Source of the DNA: Bryoerythrophyllum caledonicum
Taxonomy: Eukaryota; Streptophyta; Bryopsida; Pottiales; Pottiaceae
Direction of reading: 5' to 3'
DNA length: 64,000 nucleotides
Assembly: GCA_963971425.1 (NCBI GenBank)
Contig: OZ020520.1
Span: 7,296,553 to 7,360,552 of the forward strand
The notes under the pieces are model-generated. The model made no database searches and was not told where the DNA came from. It was given only the letters and a program-made list of their open reading frames with translations. Position numbers and translations under genes: made by a program. This document shows, in pieces, positions 24,041 through 35,409 of this stretch. Positions within the stretch are counted from its first letter, which is position 1. Each line of letters opens with the position of its first letter.

Positions 24041-26000
24041 TGTGTCCGAATCTGGGTGTTGAAAGTGACCACTGGATACAATAAGGTAAGCCCCCCTAAA
24101 CCCGACAAGTTAAGGAATGTGCATGTATGGAGAGAGGAGATAATTGTACTATTGTTTTTCAGTGATAGCCAATAGAATTACAATTCAAACCCAAGTGATT
24201 TTATATTTTTTCCTATGAAAATTGAATGTTATGAATTTTCAAACTGTGCAGCCATGTTTAGTGGGTGGCTAGCAGTAGGTACCCCCACAACCAATAACCA
24301 AAAGTAAGGGTCTTGACTAATAGCAAACCTCCATTTGGAACCGAGTTGGTGGTTATGGAATGGAAGAGGGTTGGGTATACCCCAATTTTACAGGCGTTGA
24401 CTATGGGTTTTTGTTGGTTATGGGGGGGGCTTACCTTAGGCCCGCTTTACACTATGGTGGAGAACTCCACCGGCCAAGAATTCAAGGAAAATGGAGCAAT
24501 ATGATTGGAGAACAATTTGTTCTTCACCGGATTGGATTTACACTATGGCCAAGACTTGACCGATGAAGAACTTCAAGCATGGATGAAAAAATGACATGGA
24601 TGCTTATGTAGCAACACCTTTTTGAAGAGTTCCTCTCCTCTGGATTAGTTTCTTGTCCGACCTCAACCCCCGGACAAGAAATCAAACCACTGGAGAAGAA
24701 GAACTTACTTAAAATATTCTTCCCCCCGCAAATTTGCTGAATTTTATTGCAGTTCAAGTTCTTGCTTCTTCTTCCATGAGTGTATTTAAAAAAAAATTGT
24801 TGGGTAAATTGCGCATTTTTGTCTAGTTTATGTGGTACAAATTTCAAGTCAGTTTGATTAGTATTGAGTGAGTTACGTGCATTTTAGTGGAAGGGGGTTC
24901 TGCATATTTGCAAATTTTTATTGCTATTGATTTTAAATTGTTCTTAAATTGTAAATGACATGATTGTGGGGCTTGTGTTTCAGGTAGGAGTTTACTACTT
25001 GTTACTCTTTCTTTGATTTTCAAAGTTGACTGTAGCCCAAAAACTCTATGCTAGATTATGTTTTCTATACAAGAAGTAGAGTTAATCTGGTGTAATAAAA
25101 GGCTCTCAAAACTACATTGTATGTTGAATTCATGTGAACTTTTTGCCACACAAACTAGACAAATAGGACCATTTTTTCCAACAAGTTTTACTACATTTTT
25201 ACACTTGATGTAAAAGGTAAAGATTTTGAAAGGTGATTGCGGCCAAAAATGCATGGGGGACCTTATAACATTAAGTAGATGGGAGATATCCATCCTTTGT
25301 TCAGGGAAATCAAAAGCCAATTTGGAAAATGATTTTTCATCTACAAAGAGTTGGCGCATTGAAGAAATTATAAGGAAAAGACAAGATGACATTGGCAAAA
25401 AGCGGGAAGGAAATTAAAAAAACAATTTACATTGATGGTACATGTTTTATTTAGAATAGTTGCTTTTGAGTTTGACCTTATATTTGGACATCAATTGTTG
25501 TCAAGGTATATCTTATCTTTATTTTTATTTTTACATTGACATCTTTTGAGATTTCTTTTACACACTCATCTAATGTGCAAAAATCATTTCATTTCTTTTA
25601 GTTGGGTCAATTATTGTCTACATTAAAAAACAATGTCCTAAAGTTTCATACTAATATTTTTTCAAATTATGTGTTATTTTTCATATTTCATTTTTATAAT
25701 TATTGTATTGAAAATATTGTGTAACAACTTCATATTGTCTTTTTACAATATGATCTCAAGAAGGCTCTCGTCTACCATTATTTACATTCTCCTTCTGTTT
25801 GTATCATTTATGCATCATTTGTACATTATATTCTACATGAAGTAGCTTCTATGGAATCACTTCTTCTGAAATTATGTCCTCAGGATTGTTACGTGTCTTT
25901 TCAATCCACTTACTCTGTCGCTTGCAAAACCTTTCTTCTCTCCACTGCGACTTTCTAATCAGAGTATCAAATTATCCATAAGCACATAGTAATATTTTTG
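24041..26000. other. Gene-free repeat DNA with transposon scraps
   Basis: 24440-24610 carries CACTATGGTGGAGAACTCCACC, a self-complementary segment also found reversed at 42490-42520. 25070-25260 carries, on the minus strand, a decayed coding patch with GPICLVCVAKSSHEFNI that is related to 42080-42250 (APTCLVCVEKKSHEYNI), so both are remains of one unknown element. The rest is AT-rich with nothing callable. Confidence 0.5.
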
Positions 26001-26094
26001 CCGGGGCTTTCTACTGGGGCAACGATCCCCGATGGGGATGCTCAAAGGCACTTAGTGTAGGGAAGCACTTAGTGTAGAAAAGTGTTTACCCTTA

Positions 26095-27225
26095 AAAGGG
26101 GAGTACACTAAAGATGATATTTAGTGTTTAGGGACCATTAGTGTAGTTACCCCTATGACCTGACTTTCACTAAATGTCAATTTGTTTACATTTAGTGTTT
26201 AATGTCAAAAAATCAGTTTAACAAAATTGCTCATAACTTTTGCATCACGACGAATTAAAAGATGTACCGTATACCGATGGAATCTCCTTGAAAAAACACA
26301 TAAGCTAGTTACCTCACTCGATAGAATTGGTGCGAAATTGATAAAGATATGCCTCCTCAAACTTTCAACCAAAACTCAAGAAATCTGCCCAAAAATATTC
26401 ACTATAACTTTTTATCGAAGACGAATTTGAAGATGGGTAAGATGCCATTGGAAGCGTTTTTTCAAATCAGTTTAGATAGGCACCGGAAACTCTCAAATTG
26501 GACAAAAACTGCCCCCGAAATCATCAATTGAAAATCCAACCTTAAAAAACTCAGCCCAACATGGAAGGTTTGCTTTTGACATGTGGCGAGATTTGGGTGA
26601 CTTGCAATGAAATGTGGCATATGACATTGTTACATAACCAACACTAAATGTCAATATGTTAAAATGTAATAAGGGCAAAAGTTACAGAAATTGACAATTA
26701 GTGTTTAAATTGACATTTAATGTTGTTAGAGCATCCCCAATCCAACATGGTAAAGCTCACTCCAAACCAAATCCTATCTTTTGACTGACCTAAAATTAGA
26801 AATTGAAATTACCATCATTAAAAGCGCATCTAAATAAACGTGAGATATTTCTCAAGAAAAAAAAATTGTAAAAATTTGATTTAGGTGAAATCCCTCCTTG
26901 AAAACACCACATTTTGGTGCACTCCCTCCAATTTTTGAAAATGTGGTGTTTTCAAGGAGGGATTTCACCTAAATCAAATTTTTACAATTTTTTTTTCTTG
27001 AGAAATATCTCACGTTTATTTAGATGCGCTTTTAATGATGGTAATTTCAATTTCTAATTTTAGGTCAGTCAAAAGATAGGATTTGGTTTGGAGTGAGCTT
27101 TACCATGTTGGATTGGGGATGCTCTTACATTAGTAGGGTAATTGACATTTAGCGTTCAAGTTCGTAATTAGTGTTGCGAACACTAAATATCATCTTTAGT
27201 GTAGTTCTAGTACACTACACTAAAA
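26095..27225. mobile_element. TTTAGTGT-type terminal-inverted-repeat element, hosting a hairpin MITE
   Basis: The left end has GTACACTAAAGATGATATTT near 26103. The right end has its complement, AAATATCATCTTTAGTGTAG, near 27185-27204. The 8-mers TTTAGTGT and ACACTAAA recur many times between, mostly near the ends. There is no coding capacity. The superfamily is unclear; a CACTA-like origin is possible because related copies end in CACTACACTAAA. The hairpin MITE at 26729-27124 sits inside it. Confidence 0.55.
26729..27124. mobile_element. Hairpin (foldback) MITE with perfect 187-bp arms, TTA target duplication
   Basis: Arm 26729-26915 is the exact reverse complement of 26938-27124 as far as I can check base by base, including the 9-base A/T run. 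The loop is 22 bp. The ends read GAGCATCCCCAATCC and its complement. TTA stands on both sides (26726-26728 and 27125-27127), a 3-bp target duplication typical of PIF/Harbinger-type MITEs. Perfect arms suggest very recent mobility or an origin by inverted duplication. Confidence 0.85.
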
Positions 27226-27354
27226 TTGAGAATTAGTGTTACACTACATTTAATGTAATAACCTCTATTGACCTTACTACTCTAATTGTGTATTTGTTGG
27301 AATTTAGTGTAACGCTCATTAATGAGCAACCTGTTGATGAGCCGCATGTTTGAT

Positions 27355-27530
27355 TTTTTATTTATTATTATTATTATTATTATTTATTATTATATTTATA
27401 TTATAATAATATAAATAAGAATAATAAAATATTATTATTTATATAATAATAATAATATGTTATTATTTATATTAATATAATATAAATAATAATATTATTT
27501 TTATTTTTATTTATTTATTTAAATTACTAT
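27355..27530. repeat. TTATTA/ATAATA low-complexity tract
   Basis: This is almost pure A/T trinucleotide-like repeat with many self-complementary stretches. It cannot code. Confidence 0.8.
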
Positions 27531-27629
27531 TCAATTTTTAGTAATTTCTTGAATCACATGATCTTTGTCAATGTTTGTCAAATTCTGTCAACTTTGTAAT
27601 ATTTTCTAATTCTTAATTTTCTAAACATT

Positions 27630-27800
27630 ATTTTGCCATTACACTATATGTAAAGCTAGTTCAATCCCAAAGTTACAATTCTCTGTATTTAGTGTTCATG
27701 TTGGCATTTAGTGTTGTAACACTATATCTCAAGTTGACATTTAGTGTTAGAGTTCGTAATTAGTGTTGCGAACACTAATTCTCAATTTTAGTGTAACGTA
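27630..27800. repeat. TTTAGTGT-family fragment in the promoter of the FAH-like gene
   Basis: Repeated GACATTTAGTGTT and GAACACTAATTCTCAATTTT words match the elements at 26.1-27.2 and 33.0-34.8 kb. The fragment ends about 180 bp before the start codon of the next gene. Just after it, at about 27826-27865, a segment GAACAAACACTGTATCAACG resembles 48255-48275 and 57605-57625. Confidence 0.5.
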
Positions 27801-27909
27801 TGTCTTGTGGCCATATGCTTAGTGAAGAGAATGAACAAACACTGTATCAACGCAGCTCCGTTCTTCTAGATAAAAGGACAGAGGGAGAGAGAGATCAGTG
27901 GCTATGGCG

Positions 27910-27915
27910 TATAAA
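27910..27915 (+). promoter_or_regulatory. TATAAA box of the FAH-like gene
   Basis: TATAAA lies 62 bp before the ATG at 27977. This fits a TATA element with a short 5' leader. Confidence 0.4.
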
Positions 27916-27976
27916 TCAGGTCGGTCTTTCACTCACATCTTCTCTCTGCACACACCTCTTTAGAAATTCAGGAGCC

Positions 27977-30629
27977 ATGGCCACTGCAACTTGGCCATGC
28001 TTTGCTTCTGCATTGAAAGCAAGCCATCGCTTTACCACCATCGCTCACACATCGATGCGGAGGAGGATGCACTCTTCTTCTGCTTCAGCGTCTTTAGGTG
28101 GAGAATCTGCTAGAGAATCCTCAATTGGCAGCCGATGTTTGATCCGTTATTGATAGGTTTTTCTTTTCTGCTGCAGATCATGGGTTCAAACTGGCGACTT
28201 TTCAATCGACCAACGGCGAAGATATCGTGGGGATCATCCGTGAAGACTCGATTTGGTAAGTGGGTTTTGGGCCCGGGTTGTTTAGGGTTTAAGGTTTTTG
28301 ACATGTAAAGCTGTGGTGATTAGGTCATTAAAGGACGCATTAGATACGCCGCTGAAAAATCTAGCAAATGACATGACTGCTGTGATTCGCAACTGGGAGC
28401 TGATCAAAGACAGGTATGTCATCACCAAGTTAGGGTTTTCTTCTGTCAATGTTTAGTTTGAAGCAAAGAGTTTCTGTTTTTTGAAGAGGTTCTATTGCAA
28501 AGACAGGCATTCTATCACTTTCAGGGTTTCTTCTCTTACTGTGTTTTGAAGATTTTCTGTTGCAGAATCCATGTGACGGGTGAGGGGATTCATTTGAAGG
28601 ATGTGGAGCTGCAAGCGCCCATCCCTAGACCGGCTGGCACCATCATGTGCATTGGGAAAAACTACTTGGATCATGTGAAGGAAGTGGACACTTGGAAGAC
28701 TGCCCCTGGGATTACTCAACCTGAAGCCCCGAAGGTGAAATTGATTCATACCTTTCTAGAGAGGAAATAAATACAAAATACTGAACTTAATAGAGTTATA
28801 TTGTTAAGTCAATTTTAATAAGATACCAGTCTTTTGATTTACAATACTACTCTTAATCGCTATTAGATCAATGGAGTATGGAAGAGGTTGGTGGTGAATT
28901 TCATAGTAGAAGTAGTTTAGCTGCTTTTGAGAAGGAAGGAGGGGTCATGTTGTACTATGAATTCTAGCCGTCTTATTCTTTGTTGAGCTGATTACAGATT
29001 AATTGAGAGCTAAGTAGCGTTGATTTTAGTGATTAAACATGAGAAGAGGTCAAACTCTTTGCCTCACTCTAATAACTATCTAGAATGAGGAAAGACTAGT
29101 CAAAAGAGGGGGGATCTTATTAAATTTTTTGGCAACTTTACAAATAACTCTTATGATATATGTCATGTTTACACCATTTTCACGTCTTAATTCAAAGCGT
29201 TGGCCTTTTGCTGTGGCAGCATCCCATAGTTTTCACCAAGGCATCCCAATCTGTCGTTGGACCTGGAGCTGCCATCAAGTATCCTCATGGATGGTCAGAT
29301 CACGTTGATTATGAAGCAGGTGAGCTCATGTACTTCATTTTCCACCTTTTTAGTTTTTTCATGTTGATTTAAGTGTGTGCTTGTTTGACACAGAGCTGGC
29401 AGTGATAATTGGCAAACCTGGACGTGGAATCTCCAAAGAAAACGCTTTTGATCATATCTTTGGGTGAGGAATTTGTCATCCACTAAATGTTTTCTTAATG
29501 TGTAGCACAGTAATACTAGAGAAGAACCCTTATCCTTGTTGCCACCCTCGCCATCGTTGTCAAAACCCTCGCCTCGAACGTGTTTGTGAAAGTGGATAGA
29601 ATATCGTTGATGAATATATGGGATTAGGATGTGATAAGATTGCGTGACACTGTGCACTTAATATAATAGATGAAGCTTTTATCATTTGACTTCCATTTTC
29701 CTTGTGACAAGAACTACATTTGTGCAGTGTAAGAATTGTTCCTTATGTGAACCAGGTACACCATTCTTAACGACGTTACTGCTAGAGAAGTTCAGAAGCG
29801 GCATCAACAAGTAAGTGATTGCCACTTTTTTTTAAGAGTATGGATTTCGAATTCATCAGCGTTGATTATTTATCCAGGTTTTTAGACTTCTCTTTGCAAG
29901 GTCCTATCGTTTGAGTACACTTGAGGAGTTTCTATTTTTATTTATAGAAATTTGAAGTCCCACTTTTGGGGTTAATTTGAGATTGAGGTTTCGGTTGCAG
30001 TGGTTCTTGGGGAAGAGCTGTGATACATTTTGTCCAATGGGTCCATGGATTGTACCCACTTCTCAATTGGATGGTCAGAACCTCGCCTTGCAATGCTGGA
30101 TCAACAATGAGCTTCGTCAGGTATGCTTTGTGGTGCATCTTGTAGGCAATGGTAGCGCGAGTGGATTGTTTATCTCCTAGGAGAACGGTCAAGTGAGACA
30201 CATCGTAGAACAGAAGCAGTTCTATAATTCCTTTGTTCATGTTCTATGATTGCCATTGTAACAATTAACCCATTATTCCTTTTTCTGTTTGCAGGATGGT
30301 AATACATCCCAGATGATTTTTCCGATTGCGGATTTAATTGCAACTATATCTGTAGGGATCACTCTTCAACCTGGAGATATTTTGGCTACTGGCACACCGT
30401 CTGGTGAGTTCTCTATGCTTCTAATTAATTGTGCCCTCATATCATCAATGGATGAAAGGGGAGTCTCTAGAAAGTGGGGGAGTTTTATGTTGTTTTCTTC
30501 TTGACATTGTGCTAATTGTTGTGATCAGGAGTTGGATCTGGTTTCGATCCTCCTCGGCATCTCAAGCCCGGGGACAAAATTCGCATTCAAATTGAGGGCA
30601 TTGGTGAACTACATAATCACGTGGAGTGA
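27977..30629 (+). CDS. Fumarylacetoacetate hydrolase-family protein (FAHD type), complete
   Basis: FAHD proteins act on acylpyruvates or oxaloacetate, mostly in mitochondria. Ten exons read in one frame of 1014 nt (337 residues): 27977-28097, 28177-28255, 28324-28413, 28566-28734, 29220-29319, 29394-29463, 29756-29810, 30001-30120, 30295-30403 and 30529-30629. The first 40 residues are Arg/Ser/Ala-rich without acids, like a mitochondrial presequence. The FAH fold shows [46 protein letters not shown] and [12 protein letters not shown], including the metal-binding acidic residues of the family (DYEAE). The protein ends [10 protein letters not shown]. An alternative donor at 30623 (GTGGAG) with an acceptor near 31145 would replace the last Glu by about 28 other residues. 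Which end is used is unclear. The exact substrate cannot be read from sequence. Confidence 0.93.
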
Positions 30630-31421
30630 TATAGAATAAAGAGCCCACATATTTAGTAACCTTCAAAACTGTCCCAATGTTTATATTTGTCCTATTTAGA
30701 AAATAATGTAGGAAAGAAAAATTCATGGAATGGAAAGTAGTAAACCTATGGTAGTACATTCTATGTACTATTTCAATAAATTAAGGCAAGTGCACTCCAC
30801 AACCGCGATACTCTTGCGCTAGCCACCTGACTTCTTTTCCACTACGTGAAACACCAACTATGCAAGATGATGAGAAGGAGCGCAGACACAAAGTATATGG
30901 TGCCATCGAACCAAGTCTAACAGAATTCATCTAATCATTGTATGAACGATTTCTGTCCATCCAATAGTTTTCCCATACTATGGATGTTGATGAATACAGA
31001 GAGAATCACCAAGTTCATGCTCTCCAAATTATGCATGAAAGTTTTGAGTCAGTTTTTGTGTATCGAGGTTGACTTAGGGTTTAGAGATGTTATCATAGAA
31101 AACAAGTGGTGATTCTCTGTTGTTTTTCCTCCTTGGATTGTGCAGGTGGTGGATGGATCATGGTTCATGCGCCGGATATATAATTTTCTTAGTACAGGTG
31201 GAACATTGAAAGACTGCCACTTATCGATGCAATGAATTCGGTTGACTGCTGATCTTCAATTCTTGTTTAGTATATATAAAAAAATTGCATATACACCGCT
31301 AATTACGGAATTAGTAAGTTCTCGACCTAGCTCATACCATCACAAAGTACAGTGATATTACACAATTAATCTTCAAGCATGACACAGACGAGCGATCTAT
31401 GCCAGAGTAGGTGATCATTCA
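30630..31421. other. 3' region of the FAH-like gene
   Basis: This is 3' UTR, or the last intron if the alternative final exon at about 31146-31234 is used. It holds AATAAA-like signals near 30643 and 30774. No other gene is seen. Confidence 0.4.
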
Positions 31422-31583
31422 TCATGAAGTGGGCTTATGATTCATGAAGTTGTTGCTGCTCGCCTCCACGACGGTGGTGGGCACCTTCTTCGACGGGCGC
31501 TTGCGCTTCTTCTTCTCCGTCGTGCCCTTCGCGGGCTTGTTGCTGTTGAAGATGTCCGTGATGCTACTGCTGCCGCCGGCCAT
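31422..31583 (-). CDS. Possible small basic protein, 53 residues
   Basis: This is a short open frame in unusually GC-rich DNA within an AT-rich spacer. It starts MAGGSSSITDIFNSNKP and carries a strong basic patch (EKKKRKRPSKK) that would serve as a nuclear localisation signal. It ends NHKPTS. The compositional contrast and the clean start and stop suggest a real coding region, perhaps one exon of a larger gene. I do not recognise the family. Convergent with the FAH-like gene. Confidence 0.4.
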   Translation of the reverse strand: MAGGSSSITDIFNSNKPAKGTTEKKKRKRPSKKVPTTVVEASSNNFMNHKPTS

Positions 31584-33036
31584 GATCAGATTCGCAGTTC
31601 ACCTATACACCGGCAGTCAATGAGCAATTGACTGCGACTCCTGTAGATTAAAGGAACTTCTCTATATTCACGGATCAGTGCTTCCGCACGTTCGATCGAT
31701 TCGGACAGTCCTGTTGGCAACATTGGTGATCAGGAACGCCGTGATTGGTGACGTGGGGGGGAATACTTGTCCCGCAAGCCCTTGATGAAACATGGAACCT
31801 GCCAAACCAAAAAACACAAACTCACGTCAGAAATCCGCACACTCTTCACACAGCCATTGTGACTTAGTCAACTAGCTGCTCAAATCCTCACCAAGAAACA
31901 CAATGCGCCTCGACACCTGCATGAACTCAAAGACGATCGATCAACTCTAATTCACTGACCTGCAATCTAGACACGCAACCCAGTCCTAAAAACTCCCCTC
32001 CCTGATCTGCCATCACCTATTTCTCACCAAGTCGCCAATCACCGACCTCCCAGAAAGCATAGAACTCTAGAAACACATCAAGGGGTAAAAAGAGGGTGTA
32101 TCGTATTGTAATAACCTGACAAATACATGAGGTTGGTTTATTCTCAGCTCACATGCAGTAGCTCCGAATTGCTATTAACAGACAGAAAATGTGACTGATG
32201 TGTTTCTGTGTATATTGTGTGTCATGTGCTCTCCTTGTTTTGACATGTACTTTCAATATTAAAAGCACTTCTTGTATTCTCTGCAGAGTGGACTGGCTTT
32301 TGTAACGGTGGGGAAGGGTTCCAACATCAAATTCTTCTCATGATTCTCTGAAGGAGCAGGTCACCTCAGTCAACTTCTCGCTCAGGCAGCAACCGATATT
32401 TGAGCACCCTGATGATGATGTAAGACTAGGTTTGTGTTTTGTCCCATCTCTTTTGGCAGTATGTATGAAGTTCTCTGAACACTCAGTAGTGTGCTTTACT
32501 CCGCGGCCAGGCATATGGGTCCGGGCTTAGAGAGTCTTCCTCACTATTGTTTTTTTTTTTTTTTTTTTTTTGTCTTCAAGCATCTTTCCTGTCGTCAGAT
32601 ATTTATCCAGCAACGTGCTTGCTACTTACATGTTCGAGGAATCTTGACTGTTAGAATATGTTACGTGGGTCAGGTAATAGAGGAAAAGTTTCAAGGAAAG
32701 GACTCTTCATTCTGCCATGAACTAAAACGCGTTTTCGAGAGGGCTTTGTGTGAAGGTACAGATATGCATTTTCTTGTCGCCACTTGAAGTGGTGCTTGCA
32801 AGTCAGTGTTTCGCTTATAATATAGCTTCGTGGACTGTGTTGAACTTCTAGTCATATGACACTTCAGGAGTCAACTGTTGACGATGTGTTTTTTCCCCTT
32901 CTTGGTGACTTTCACAGCCTACTTTGTGGGGGGGATTGGAAGTTTATTGCATCCACATCAATAATGAGTCCACACTATACAGAGTAAATGGTGTAGTCAT
33001 GTTAATTTTCTTGTTTATTCTTGGTAGTTATTAGAT
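31584..33036. other. Spacer with possible exon-like fragments
   Basis: Upstream of the small minus-strand frame the sequence is non-coding. On the plus strand two patches look exon-like. About 32318-32420 reads SNSSHDSLKEQVTSVNFSLR and on to a GTAAGA donor. About 32672-32756 reads EEKFQGKDSSFCHELKRVF and on to a GTACAG donor. I cannot link them into a known gene, and they may be remnants. A 24-base T run lies at about 32550. Confidence 0.35.
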
Positions 33037-33241
33037 ACTACACTAATGATCACATTTAGTGCAGCATACACTAAATACGAAGCCATACCCTAAATGCAAA
33101 ATTTGCAATTGGTATAGTGACATAACCATACACTAAATGTGAAAGACTACACTATATGTGAATTTCAGTAAAGATTGCAACGGATTTTATTTTACTCGTG
33201 TGCATTTAGTGTATGAAAAGTAAAAAAATGAAATATGTACA

Positions 33242-34124
33242 TTAACCCCTAAAGGACCGACTGTCCCCTGAGGAGACAAATTGATTTTGGGCAGGTTCCT
33301 AAAAATCCATTTTTGAAGATAATTTCTTGAAAAATTTTACCGAAAATAAGAATATGGGTTATCTTTCCGGGAAATTTTTCTTTCTTTTTTTGGACTTACA
33401 CAAAAAAAGTTATGGTGCTTCAAAAATAAGAAGCTTGACTCTTTTGGCTCATGGGCACGGTACTATTTGACATGAATAGTGGTACTGTAGAGTTTACAAT
33501 TGCACTTTTTTGAGGCGGAGAGTAGTGAAGGAAAGTACTTGGCAACCCTCATTGTTTTTCACTTACAATGCATAGAAATTAAGGATTTTACTTTTTTTGG
33601 AAAATGTTTTTTGTTATTGTTAGAATAAGCCATAATGATTCTATTCACCGTATGGATTTTAGATCCAACAATTATTTTTTAATTTAAAAAATAAAATCGG
33701 TTTCCTAAGTAGAGGGTCACTTTTTATACCCCTAGTCATTGCAGGTCCATTTTTCTTATGGAGATCAACTCCATTACTTGTGATTTTTGGTGTTGAAAGA
33801 CCTAACACAAGTTAAAACATAGATCCATTGAGTTTATGCAATGTATAGAGGAAAAATATGCAATCATCTTGAGTCAAAGTACGCCGATCATGTCCGGGCA
33901 TAGTAGAAAAAACCATTTTTTCACTCTTTAAATGCATGTATCTTTCAATCTGCACGGTCAAATTTTACGAAATTTATTACGTGACTTCCTCATGTAGTCT
34001 ACTTGAAGATTCTACGGTTGAAAATAATAAAGAAGTATCTAAATAACTCTAATAATATCTCATCTCAAATTGGCAGTTTTGAGTGGTTTTGGTGAAGAAT
34101 GAGGCTTGGTCTTTTAGGGGTTAA
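33242..34124. mobile_element. TTAA-flanked piggyBac-like non-autonomous element, copy 3
   Basis: TTAA at 33242-33245 and 34121-34124 flank an 875-bp body. It starts CCCCTAAAGGACC and ends GGTCTTTTAGGGG, an almost perfect inverted repeat of 13-14 bp. It does not code. It lies within the 33037-34760 element and is therefore younger than it. Orientation is opposite to copies 1, 5 and 6. Confidence 0.82.
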
Positions 34125-34214
34125 GACAAAAAAACAACCATCTGGAGGAAGAACGTTGATTAAATAAAACAGGAGTTGCAAGAAATACAAGGAAAAAAAG
34201 AAAGACTTGTAAAA

Positions 34215-34512
34215 AAAATAATGAGAAATAATGAGGATTATTAAGAGATTGTGAGGAATATTACGGAATATTGAGGAATATAGACAAATGTAGAGAAATT
34301 TTGTGGAATTTGGAGGAATCCTAGAGAATCATGGAGAGTTTTGAGGAATCTTGTAGGAATATTGTAGGAATATTGTAGGAATATTGTGGGAATATTTTAG
34401 GAATACTATATAAATATTTTAGGAATCTATTAGGATCCTTTAGGAATACTATAGAAATCTTTTATGAATCTTTTATGAATCGTTTAGGAATCTTTTATGA
34501 ATCTTTTAGGAA
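34215..34512. repeat. Degenerate 14-15-bp minisatellite (GGAATATTGTA / GGAATCTTTTA)
   Basis: About twenty units related to AGGAATATTGT drift along the array to AGGAATCTTTTAT. The middle holds three nearly identical units (about 34350-34395). It sits inside the TIR element, right of the nested insert. Confidence 0.8.
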
Positions 34513-34760
34513 TCTGATTAAGTCATGACCGTTGGTAGGTGCTTCATTGGGGGTAGAGGTGGTTGATTGGGGGTAAGGTGAGTTGGACACGGGGAAAAGT
34601 CAACAAAGAGAATGAAAGTATGACGGCCACTTTGCGGTTGTTTGGTGGTGTCATTAATGACATTGACATCTAACACTAATTGCGAACTTGTTCACAAATA
34701 GTGTACTAAGGTAATTACACTATTCGTGCTCATATACTAAATGTGATCTTTAGTGTAGTG

Positions 34761-35409
34761 GGTGTCCATTGTCCCCAACGGGCGAATGACAATCTTTAGT
34801 TAAGTAAATATATAAATTTACTAAATTAGAAGATGGACTGTAATCATTTATATATAAGAGATAGAAAAGTTATAAGTAAAATCTTGAATTAAAATACAGA
34901 AGGAATATGGTGGTATTTGAAATTTAAGCTAAATTTTTTTTTTTTGCTTGTCGTGCACAAGTGCATTGTGTCAAGATAACATCGTACTAATCAGGTAAGA
35001 GCGCACAGTTAAAGACAAATCCAGAGTAATGGTGACAAACCCACAACCGTTATTTCAATTAAACAATAAAACAACACACACTTACACACTATCAACAATC
35101 TAGACTTAAGGAAAAGAAATAAACGACTCATAATTCCGTACACCAAGCAATAGTAAGCGGACTACAAGTACCCCTTTACTCGCCCCCTTCGCCCGTACTG
35201 AAGCCCTTTTCACACCGGCAAATTACACAGTTTTAACAAACTGAATGATAACTGTGAATGAAACCCTCTCAAGACCATAGAATCGATGTAATCCGCATGA
35301 AACGACGCTAAAAGACTCCTAAAACAATTGATACGCCAAGTGCAAGCAGAGCCCCATCATTAATCGCCTCTAACACATTTTTAATGCTAGACTTTGTCTA
35401 CTGAGATCC
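34761..35409. other. Region 3' of the Gypsy coding part
   Basis: The sequence from about 34945 to 35409 follows the end of the Gypsy coding region on the minus strand. It should hold its 3' non-coding part and perhaps a long terminal repeat. I found no matching partner at the other side, so the repeat boundaries stay open. Confidence 0.35.

Larger units (their letters stand above)
33037..34760. mobile_element. TTTAGTGT-type TIR element (ACTACACTAA ends) carrying a nested TTAA element
   Basis: The left end is ACTACACTAATGATCACATT at 33037. The right end, read in reverse complement from about 34760, is CACTACACTAAAGATCACAT. Agreement runs over about 25 bp with one or two differences. TTTAGTG and ACACTAAA words recur near both ends. 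No clear target duplication is seen. CACTA-class transposons start with CACTA, so membership is possible. Without the nested insert and minisatellite the body is only about 850 bp, so it is non-autonomous. Confidence 0.55.

Noticed and set aside
32491-32787. Plus-strand frame starting before a long T run
   Set aside because: The frame is held open by poly-Phe from a 24-base T run. Only a short exon-like piece at its end is worth noting.
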